Of a stretch of 5,336 bases of DNA, positions 1-5,336 are shown piece after piece. Below the pieces are notes generated by a model. The model had not been told where the DNA came from. It saw only the letters and a program-made list of their open reading frames with translations, and did no database searches. The position numbers and the translations under genes were made by a program. This DNA is from an uncultured Collinsella sp. GTDB taxonomy: Bacteria > Actinomycetota > Coriobacteriia > Coriobacteriales > Coriobacteriaceae. Location of the stretch: NCBI GenBank assembly GCA_900757465.1, contig CAAENY010000126.1, positions 1 through 5,336 on the forward strand. The letters run 5' to 3'. Each line of letters starts with the position of its first letter. Position 1 is the stretch's first letter.

Positions 1-92
1 CCACGGGAAACCGGCGGGATAGACCAGTTCAGATGGGGCTTTAATGCATGGGTGGTCTGTATTGGTTCAAATGGGTATCATACTGTGGTTAT

Positions 93-112
93 TGCATCGA
101 CTCTGTGATGCA
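93..112. repeat. Short perfect inverted repeat in the leader
   Basis: TGCATC at 93-98 is followed by an 8-nt spacer and then its exact reverse complement GATGCA at 107-112. It may be an operator half-site pair or a small RNA hairpin. At 6 bp it could arise by chance, there is no T-run after it, and so it is not a terminator. It sits in the AT-rich part of the leader, about 90 nt before the RNase J start codon. Confidence 0.3.
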
Positions 113-181
113 TGTTTGTACGTTCCCGGCGGTCGGTTTGCCAGAAGCGCCCCGTCGGTTGTTCCGGACCCGTTTCGAAGA

Positions 182-186
182 AAGGA
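182..186 (+). promoter_or_regulatory. Weak ribosome binding site of the RNase J gene
   Basis: AAGGA lies 14 nt before the ATG at 201, longer than the usual 5-9 nt. It is the only purine-rich Shine-Dalgarno-like run near the start. It is much weaker than the sites of the two downstream genes, so initiation of RNase J may be modest or depend on leader structure. The start itself is set by protein conservation, not by this site. Confidence 0.45.
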
Positions 187-200
187 AACCACACTTACCT

Positions 201-1871
201 ATGGCAGCTAAAAAATCATCTCCCTTGAAGATCATTCCGCTCGGCGGCCTTGACGGCATCGGCAAGAACATGACGGTCTTCGAGTGCGGCGACGACATGG
301 TGCTCGTCGACGCCGGCCTCATGTTCCCCGACGATTCCCAACCCGGTATCGACCTGGTGCTTCCCGACTACACCTATGTTCTGGAGAACGAGGAGAAGCT
401 CCGCGGCATCATCGTCACCCACGGCCACGAGGACCACACCGGTTCGCTTCCGTACCTGCTGCAGGACCTCAACAACAAGGTGCCCATCTTCTCGAGCAAG
501 CTGACGCTTGGTTTTATCGAGGGCAAGCTCTCCGAGTTCCGCATTCGCGCGCCCAAGTTCCGTGAGGTCAAGGGCGGCAGCCACGTCAATCTGGGTGGCA
601 TCTCGCTCGACTTCTTCTCGATGACGCACTCCATTCCGGGTGCTTTGGGCGTGTTTATTCGCACCAACCAGGGCACCGTTATGCACACGGGCGACTTTAA
701 GCTCGACCAGACGCCCATCGACGGCGTCACGCCCGACTATGCCGCCATCAGCCGCTTTGCCAAGCAGGGCATCGACCTGCTGCTTTCCGACTCCACCAAC
801 GCCACGGTTCCGGGCTTTACCAAGTCCGAGGCCGAAGTCGGCCCCAACCTGCTGCACGCCATCAAGAACGCTCCGGGCCGTGTGTTCGTCGCGTCGTTCT
901 CGAGCCACATCCATCGTCTGCAGCAGATCTGCGACGCCGCTCGCAAGTGCGGCCGTAAGGTCGTCGTGACCGGACGTTCCATGCTCACCAACACCCGCGT
1001 GGCGCGCGAGCTGGGCTACCTCAACATCGACGATGCCGATATCCTCGATGCCTTCGATATCGATAACCTGCCCGACGACAAGATCGTCGTCATGTGCACC
1101 GGCTCTCAGGGCGAGCCGCTGTCCGCGCTGTCCCGCATGGCCAACGGCGAGCATAAGACGCTTTCCATCCACGAGGGCGATACCGTCATCCTCTCGGCAA
1201 CTCCCGTTCCCGGCAACGAGAAGGCCGTCCAACAGGTCGTCAACAGCCTGGCCAAGCTTGGTTGCGATGTTTGGGATAAGTCTCGCGCCCTCGTCCACGT
1301 CTCCGGCCACGGCAGCCAGGAGGAGCTCAAGCTCCTGATGGCTATGGCCAAGCCCACCTACTTTATGCCGGTTCACGGTGAGGCCGTGCACCTGCGGGCA
1401 CACGCCCAGCTCGCCCGCAAGATGGGCCTTAAGGACGATCATATTTTTATCCTCGACAACGGTGACACGCTCGAGATGCGCGGCGGTATCGTCAAGCGCG
1501 GTACGCCCGTTGAGTCCGGCGTCGTCTATGTCGACGGTCTGCGCATCGGTGACACCGATCCCATCGTTCTGCGCGATCGCCAAAAGCTCGCCAACGACGG
1601 TATGGTCACGGCTGTTGCCATCGTCTCGCTCAAGCATAAGAAGATCGAGGCTATCGAGTTCTCGGGCCGCGGTGTTTCGTTTGCCATCGACGACCAGTTC
1701 TCCGAGGATGCCTCCGCTGCCATCATGAAGACGATCGAGAAGGGCAAGTTTAGCTTTACCAGCAGCGGCTCCGATGCCATTCGCAAGGCCGTGCGCGATT
1801 CGCTCTCCAACTTTATCTGGAGCCGTACGCGCACCCGTCCGATGATCATTCCGGTCGTCATGGAGGTTTAG
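201..1871 (+). CDS. rnj: Ribonuclease J (metallo-beta-lactamase / beta-CASP RNase)
   Basis: RNase J is a cytoplasmic zinc-dependent ribonuclease with 5'-to-3' exonuclease and endonuclease activity in mRNA decay and rRNA maturation. The 556-aa product matches the family length (B. subtilis RNase J1 is 555 aa). Visible motifs are LGGLDGIGKN (residues 14-23), HGHEDH (74-79), H143 in MTHS, D165 in HTGDF and H392 in PVHGE, so all metal ligands are present. Beta-CASP signatures follow: DSTN (197-200), SSHIHR (234-239), GRSM (258-261), CTGSQGEP (299-306), PGN (337-339) and SGHGSQEE (368-375). The protein ends PVVMEV, like RNase J1 (PIIMEV). The metallo-beta-lactamase fold is roughly residues 10-205 plus 355-430, beta-CASP about 206-355, and a C-terminal domain from about 450. 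I chose the ATG at 201 because it gives the normal family N-terminus. The frame stays open upstream to an ATG at 48, but those 51 codons (Cys/Trp/Tyr-rich) resemble no RNase J. First gene of a tight three-gene cluster. Confidence 0.96.
   Translation: MAAKKSSPLKIIPLGGLDGIGKNMTVFECGDDMVLVDAGLMFPDDSQPGIDLVLPDYTYVLENEEKLRGIIVTHGHEDHTGSLPYLLQDLNNKVPIFSSKLTLGFIEGKLSEFRIRAPKFREVKGGSHVNLGGISLDFFSMTHSIPGALGVFIRTNQGTVMHTGDFKLDQTPIDGVTPDYAAISRFAKQGIDLLLSDSTNATVPGFTKSEAEVGPNLLHAIKNAPGRVFVASFSSHIHRLQQICDAARKCGRKVVVTGRSMLTNTRVARELGYLNIDDADILDAFDIDNLPDDKIVVMCTGSQGEPLSALSRMANGEHKTLSIHEGDTVILSATPVPGNEKAVQQVVNSLAKLGCDVWDKSRALVHVSGHGSQEELKLLMAMAKPTYFMPVHGEAVHLRAHAQLARKMGLKDDHIFILDNGDTLEMRGGIVKRGTPVESGVVYVDGLRIGDTDPIVLRDRQKLANDGMVTAVAIVSLKHKKIEAIEFSGRGVSFAIDDQFSEDASAAIMKTIEKGKFSFTSSGSDAIRKAVRDSLSNFIWSRTRTRPMIIPVVMEV
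1862..1866 (+). promoter_or_regulatory. Ribosome binding site that decides the TTG start of ftsK
   Basis: GGAGG overlaps the last sense codons of the RNase J gene (ATG GAG GTT then TAG) and sits 6 nt before the TTG at 1873. This good match at ideal spacing, with no in-frame ATG until codon 147, supports TTG as the true start. It also means ribosomes finishing RNase J cover the ftsK initiation site, consistent with translational coupling. Confidence 0.85.
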
Positions 1872-1872
1872 T

Positions 1873-4650
1873 TTGGCGCGCGGATCTGCACAAAACGCCA
1901 AAGGCAATAAAGCCAACAACCAACCGGCATCTGCTAAGGGTGCCGGTTCCCATCTGCGTGCCAATAAGGGTCACGAGGCGGAGTTCGATGAGTTCGAGCC
2001 CCTGGTCGAGCCTTCGGCCAATCGCGATATTGCCGGCGTGGTCATTGCCGTTTTGGCGATTGCATCCTTCATTGCCGTGATTTCGCCAGCAACGGCGCCC
2101 GTGACGGCTGCTGTCGCCGGTTTCTATCACCTCGGCTTTGGCCTGGGCGCCTACGTGTTGCCGATCGTCATCTTGCTGTTTGCCGCCACGCTCTTTTTGG
2201 GTGAGGACTCGCCGCTCAACATTCGCTCGGTTGCGGGTGGCGCCGTGGTCTTTGTGGCCATTGTCTCTATCCTTTCGCTGATGGTGCCGGGCACGAGCGA
2301 TTCGTGCGACCTCATGTTTACGCCGCAGAACCTTTCCGCGTCGGGCGGCTACATTGGCGCCTTAATCGCAAGTACCTTGCAAAACGCCCTGGGTAAACCT
2401 ATTGCCATGGTTGTCTTGCTGGGACTTGTCGTCGTTGGCTTGGTCATTATCGGCTTTTCGGTGGGCGGTGTTTTGCGCTCCGCACGTGATCGTGCTGCCG
2501 ATTTTGCCGAGCGTCGTCGTGCCGATGTCAATGCGAGCCCGTGGGGCGATGAAGAGGCCCTGTCGGTTCCCGGCGCCGTCCGTCCTCACCTGAGCATTCT
2601 GCGTCAGAAGGGAACTGACGTTGCCGTGACCACGGTCATGGGTGGCGATGCCGACCCGGTTTTGGATGACGACGAGGACGATGACCCGTTTGTCGACGTG
2701 TCCGAGGCCGTGGAGGCCGAGTGCGCCAAGACCACACTGCTGCCGCGTCGCCATGCCAAGAAGGGCAAGGCCGCGCCCAAGCTCAACACGAGCGAGCCCG
2801 ACCCGTCTTGGTCCGATAACGAAATCGAGCTCACCGAGGGCGATGACGAGGACGACGAGACTCCGCTCGAGACCGCCAAGACCACCTTGCTGCCGCGTCG
2901 CCGTGCCAAGGCAGGACAGGTCACCGGACAGTTTTCGATGGAAGACGACCCGGACAAGGCTGACGAGTCAGAGCCGCCGTTTGCCGTGAATCCCGTTTCG
3001 GCAGCTCCACAGATCCCCGACTTCCTAAAGCATCCCAAGGTTGCCGATGCCTCCTCTACGGCTTCCGCTGCTCCTGTTGCAGCCGGCGATGGGGGAGCGG
3101 ACGGTACCACTGCCAATGCCGAGGGCGACCAAGAGGACGGCCTCAAGCTCCCGCCGCTCGAAATCCTGCACGCCAACCCGCAGTCGGCTTCTGCGGCGTC
3201 TTCGGACAAGGAGCTGGAGCAGACCGCCGAATCGCTGCAGTCGACGCTGCTGGAGTTTGGTCGTAGCGCCCGCGTCGTCGGCTGGATTGCCGGCCCCACC
3301 GTTACGACCTTTAAGCTGCAGCCCGGTGAGGGCGAGCGCGTGAGCAAGATCTCGAGCCTCGAGGACGATATCGCGCTTTCGCTTGCCGCCCAGTCGGTGC
3401 GCATCTTTGCGCCGATTCCCGGCACCTCGCTCGTTGGTATCGAGATTCCCAATCGAAAGCGTCAGAACGTCAATCTGGGCGACGTGCTTCCCTATGTGAA
3501 GGGCGGTCCGCTCGAGCTGGCCATCGGTCGCGATGCCGAGGGCACGCCGGTTGTCGCCGACCTCGCCAAGATGCCCCATCTGCTGATCGCCGGCACCACC
3601 GGTTCGGGTAAGTCGGTCATGATCAACTCCATCATCACGACCTTGCTCATGCGTGCCCTTCCCGAGGACGTTCGCCTGATCATGGTCGACCCCAAGCGCG
3701 TCGAGCTTGCGGGCTATAACGGCCTGCCGCATCTCTACGTGCCCGTGGTGACCGAGCCCAAGCAGGCGGCCAGTGCGCTGCAGTGGGCCGTGTCCGAGAT
3801 GGAGCGTCGCCTGAAGGTCTTCGAGCGTCTCAACGTCCGCAAGATCTCGACGTATAACGAAAAGCAGGCCGCCGGCGAGTTTGAGCATTACGATAACCCG
3901 CCTCAAAAGATGCCCTATCTGGTCATCATCATCGACGAGCTTTCGGACCTGATGATGGTCGCCGGCAAGGATGTCGAGGCCTCGATCGTCCGTATCGCCC
4001 AGCTGGGCCGTGCCGCCGGTATCCACCTGATCGTGGCTACGCAGCGCCCCAGCTCCAACGTGGTGACGGGCCTCATCAAGGCCAATATCACCAACCGTAT
4101 CGCCTTTAACGTGGCTACGGGCATCGATTCCCGCGTCATTATCGACCAGATGGGCGCCGAAAAGCTTACCGGTTTGGGCGACATGCTGTTTTCCAAGGTC
4201 GACTGGGGCAAGCCCCGCCGTATCCAGGGCTGCTTTGTCTCGGATGATGAGATCAACGAGATTGTCGAGTTCGTCAAGTCGCAGAGTGAGCCCGACTACC
4301 ACGAGGAGATCCTGTCTGCCGTGGCGCCCGCTTCCATGTCCATGGCGGGTGGCGGCGGCATTGTCCGCACCGGAGTAGCCGAGCCGCAAGACGATGATCC
4401 GCTCATTTGGGAAGCCGCCCATATTGTGGTGGAATCGCAGCTTGGCTCCACATCTGGCCTGCAACGTCGTCTGAAGGTTGGCTATGCGCGTGCCGGGCGT
4501 ATTATGGACATGCTGGAAGAAAAGGGTGTCGTCGGCCCGCCCGACGGTTCCAAGCCGCGCGAGGTCCTGTTGGACGAGGAGGGGCTTGCCGCGCTGGAAT
4601 CTGTTGAGGCCGAGATGGCACGTGAAGATCGTGAGTTTGGAGGATTCTGA
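1873..4650 (+). CDS. ftsK: DNA translocase FtsK/SpoIIIE
   Basis: FtsK is a membrane-anchored hexameric ATPase that pumps chromosomal DNA through the closing septum. The 925-aa product has four hydrophobic segments (about residues 52-71, 88-110, 117-139 and 176-200), forming the 4TM anchor. A linker of about 245 residues (200-445) follows, with acidic runs at 264-271 and 322-329 and a duplicated AKTTLLPRR. The alpha domain is about 450-545. The RecA-like motor has Walker A GTTGSGKS (574-581), VDPKRVEL (605-612), Walker B VIIIDE (684-689) and ATQRPS (722-727). The gamma winged helix (about 842-900) reads GYARAGRIMD at 870-879. By my alignment A872, R876 and D879 stand where E. coli FtsK has N1296, R1300 and E1303. 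The start is TTG: a GGAGG lies 6 nt upstream, and the first internal Met (147) would lose three membrane segments. All motor motifs are intact. It is longer than B. subtilis SpoIIIE (787 aa), mainly through the linker. Cell-division FtsK is more likely than a sporulation SpoIIIE in this lineage. Confidence 0.96.
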   Translation: MARGSAQNAKGNKANNQPASAKGAGSHLRANKGHEAEFDEFEPLVEPSANRDIAGVVIAVLAIASFIAVISPATAPVTAAVAGFYHLGFGLGAYVLPIVILLFAATLFLGEDSPLNIRSVAGGAVVFVAIVSILSLMVPGTSDSCDLMFTPQNLSASGGYIGALIASTLQNALGKPIAMVVLLGLVVVGLVIIGFSVGGVLRSARDRAADFAERRRADVNASPWGDEEALSVPGAVRPHLSILRQKGTDVAVTTVMGGDADPVLDDDEDDDPFVDVSEAVEAECAKTTLLPRRHAKKGKAAPKLNTSEPDPSWSDNEIELTEGDDEDDETPLETAKTTLLPRRRAKAGQVTGQFSMEDDPDKADESEPPFAVNPVSAAPQIPDFLKHPKVADASSTASAAPVAAGDGGADGTTANAEGDQEDGLKLPPLEILHANPQSASAASSDKELEQTAESLQSTLLEFGRSARVVGWIAGPTVTTFKLQPGEGERVSKISSLEDDIALSLAAQSVRIFAPIPGTSLVGIEIPNRKRQNVNLGDVLPYVKGGPLELAIGRDAEGTPVVADLAKMPHLLIAGTTGSGKSVMINSIITTLLMRALPEDVRLIMVDPKRVELAGYNGLPHLYVPVVTEPKQAASALQWAVSEMERRLKVFERLNVRKISTYNEKQAAGEFEHYDNPPQKMPYLVIIIDELSDLMMVAGKDVEASIVRIAQLGRAAGIHLIVATQRPSSNVVTGLIKANITNRIAFNVATGIDSRVIIDQMGAEKLTGLGDMLFSKVDWGKPRRIQGCFVSDDEINEIVEFVKSQSEPDYHEEILSAVAPASMSMAGGGGIVRTGVAEPQDDDPLIWEAAHIVVESQLGSTSGLQRRLKVGYARAGRIMDMLEEKGVVGPPDGSKPREVLLDEEGLAALESVEAEMAREDREFGGF
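2725..2760 (+). repeat. Linker repeat in ftsK, copy 1
   Basis: This 36-nt segment encodes AKTTLLPRRHAK (FtsK residues 285-296). It is repeated at 2875-2910, exactly 150 nt downstream and in the same frame, with 3 mismatches in 36 nt by eye. It follows an acidic run (residues 264-271), giving an acidic-then-basic pattern that the second copy also shows. Confidence 0.85.
2875..2910 (+). repeat. Linker repeat in ftsK, copy 2
   Basis: The second copy encodes AKTTLLPRRRAK (FtsK residues 335-346) and again follows an acidic run (322-329). The sole protein change against copy 1 is His to Arg at the tenth position. The other two base differences are silent (ACA CTG against ACC TTG). Confidence 0.85.
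4639..4644 (+). promoter_or_regulatory. Ribosome binding site of the RodZ-like gene, inside ftsK
   Basis: GGAGGA lies within the final codons of ftsK (encoding EFGGF), 5 nt before the ATG at 4650. Stop and start share one base in TGATG, a classic termination-reinitiation arrangement. Confidence 0.85.
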
Positions 4651-5336
4651 TGGCTGCACGCTTTGGTGACATGCTGCTCGAGCAGCGTCGCCGAATGGGC
4701 CTTTCCATTCAGCAGGTCGCCAACACCATCAAAATCAGGCCGCAGATCATCGAGTTTTTCGAGACCGGTAACTTTGCTTCGATGCCGCCGCGCGGCTATG
4801 CGCAGGGCATGATTTCGAGCTATGCTCGCTTTTTGGGCCTCAATCCGCGCGAGGTCGTCAATGCCTACTTTGACGAGCTGATGGCATACGAGCGCGAGAC
4901 GTCGCAGCAGGGCGGTCGTTTCCAGGACGCCGCCGGCTATGTCAATTCACGTTCCTCGGTGGATAATGGGCGCTTCTTGATGGTTCAGGGTGGTCGCTCA
5001 ACGCGTTATGGTCAGCGTCCGCAGCAGGCTGGCTATATTACCGAGACGGGTTCGGGCGAGGAGATTCGCTCACAGCGTGACCGGTTCCGCAGTACGCCGA
5101 TGCCCGAGGACCGTGCACTTCCCGCTGCCCGCGGCGTGGCGCGTGACCCTCGTGCCGGCTACGGCGACGGCGGCTATTCCGATCGCGGTCACCGTGGTAT
5201 CTCCACCGGACGTTCTCGCAGTGGCTATGCGGACGCCGATGCCACGCAGGTGACGCCGCGTCTTCGCTCTCAATCACAGCCGTATGGCCAGCGCTCTTCG
5301 GCTCCGCGTGCGGGCCAGCGTGGCTATCAAGGCCGC
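4650..5336 (+). CDS. RodZ-like helix-turn-helix protein with Arg/Gly-rich tail, 3' end beyond the window
   Basis: The frame opens at the ATG overlapping the ftsK stop (TGATG) and stays open for 229 codons to the window edge, so the gene is incomplete. Residues 4-75 form a helix-turn-helix of the HTH_25 type found at the N-terminus of RodZ: FGDMLLEQRRRMGLSIQQVA, then IKIRPQIIEFFETGNFASMP, then RGYAQGMISSYARFLGL and NPREVV. RodZ is a bitopic membrane protein that links MreB-type cytoskeleton to cell-wall growth; I infer an envelope or shape role only from this domain. Residues 84-229 look disordered: 24 Arg, 23 Gly, 16 Ser, 14 Gln, 8 Tyr and no Lys. No membrane segment appears before the edge. 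A RodZ would need one downstream, probably followed by a C-terminal beta domain (DUF4115 type). It could instead be a soluble DNA-binding regulator. GGAGGA 5 nt before the ATG is a strong ribosome binding site. Confidence is high for a gene, moderate for RodZ identity. Confidence 0.85.
   Translation, partial: MAARFGDMLLEQRRRMGLSIQQVANTIKIRPQIIEFFETGNFASMPPRGYAQGMISSYARFLGLNPREVVNAYFDELMAYERETSQQGGRFQDAAGYVNSRSSVDNGRFLMVQGGRSTRYGQRPQQAGYITETGSGEEIRSQRDRFRSTPMPEDRALPAARGVARDPRAGYGDGGYSDRGHRGISTGRSRSGYADADATQVTPRLRSQSQPYGQRSSAPRAGQRGYQGR

Larger units (their letters stand above)
23..200 (+). promoter_or_regulatory. Non-coding leader upstream of the RNase J gene, probable promoter region
   Basis: This stretch precedes the RNase J start and shows no recognisable protein in any frame. 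Positions 31-120 contain only 38 G or C in 90 bases (42%), far below the roughly 65% seen in sampled coding lines, as expected for a promoter region. Positions 121-200 return to about 60% GC. I looked for -35/-10 pairs and found none convincing: TTGGTT (63-68) and CATACT (79-84) are only 10 nt apart, and TTGCAT (92-97) has only a poor TTTGTA (115-120) at 17 nt spacing. The transcript start is therefore not assigned. The operon promoter presumably lies here, but it could also lie further upstream if the cluster is read through from an earlier gene. Confidence 0.4.

Noticed and set aside
2..22. Possible last codons of an upstream gene (reads HGKPAG then TAG)
   Set aside because: Seven codons cannot be identified. 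Another frame also ends soon after (TAA at 42-44), so nothing separates a real gene end from chance. The upstream gene may lie just outside the window.
151..170. GC-rich possible hairpin between the leader and the RNase J start
   Set aside because: The best pairing I could draw has about 5 pairs with a bulge and is not followed by a T-run. It is too weak to call a terminator or attenuator.
48..200. In-frame ATG at 48 that would add 51 residues to the N-terminus of RNase J
   Set aside because: The extra residues are Cys/Trp/Tyr-rich, match no RNase J N-terminus and lie in the AT-rich leader. The ATG at 201 gives the family's normal length and start.
216..1964. Long open frame (582 codons) on the minus strand opposite the RNase J gene
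   Set aside because: It lies opposite a gene with full family conservation. Its translation is a low-information mix of Leu, Val, Ala, Asp and Gly without recognisable motifs. Long antisense frames are a common by-product of GC-rich codon use.
2604..3452. Minus-strand open frame of 282 codons opposite the FtsK linker, very rich in serine
   Set aside because: The serine runs are the reverse-complement reading of the Asp/Glu codon runs in the linker, not a real protein.
3025..4659. Long open frame (544 codons) on the minus strand opposite the FtsK motor domain
   Set aside because: Same reasoning: it is a shadow of a conserved gene, rich in His/Asp/Arg/Gly, with no domain motif.
1..5336. Mobile elements, CRISPR arrays, tRNA/rRNA genes, toxin-antitoxin or defence genes
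   Set aside because: No regularly spaced repeats, no tRNA- or rRNA-like sequence, and no transposase or integrase motifs were seen. The three housekeeping-type genes fill the window after the leader, and no new system is supported.

Overview
The window looks like a stretch of an actinobacterial housekeeping chromosome. Coriobacteriia (Collinsella and relatives) is the most likely group, but this rests on remembered family features and gene order, not on a search. Supporting signs are coding DNA with roughly 65% GC in the lines I counted by hand, an RNase J carrying the actinobacterial-type N-terminal phrase KNMTVFE, and an FtsK gamma domain reading GYARAGRIMD, close to actinobacterial FtsK and unlike the RAAR form of E. 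coli FtsK and B. subtilis SpoIIIE. There are no transposases, phage genes, CRISPR repeats, tRNAs or rRNAs.

Layout, all on the + strand. Positions 1-200 are a non-coding leader. Its middle (31-120) is clearly AT-richer (38 of 90 bases are G or C) and holds a short inverted repeat and two copies of ATGCATG. Positions 201-1871 encode ribonuclease J (556 aa), complete with all expected metal ligands. Positions 1873-4650 encode a full-length FtsK/SpoIIIE DNA translocase (925 aa) from a TTG start. It has four N-terminal membrane segments, a long acidic linker containing a duplicated TTLLPRR motif, an intact ATPase motor and a C-terminal gamma DNA-reading domain. From 4650 to the window end there is an open, unfinished gene (229 codons visible) for a RodZ-type helix-turn-helix protein, followed by an arginine/glycine/glutamine/tyrosine-rich tail without lysine.

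The three genes are packed as one probable operon. The ribosome binding site of ftsK lies in the last codons of the RNase J gene with 1 nt between the reading frames. The third gene overlaps the ftsK stop codon in TGATG. This suggests co-transcription and translational coupling. The products share no single pathway: RNase J handles RNA decay and maturation, FtsK clears chromosomal DNA through the division septum, and RodZ-like proteins act in cell shape or envelope organisation. The last two fit a division/envelope theme.

I see no clearly novel biological system. The points most worth a second look are the internal duplication in the FtsK linker and the lysine-free, low-complexity tail of the RodZ-like protein.
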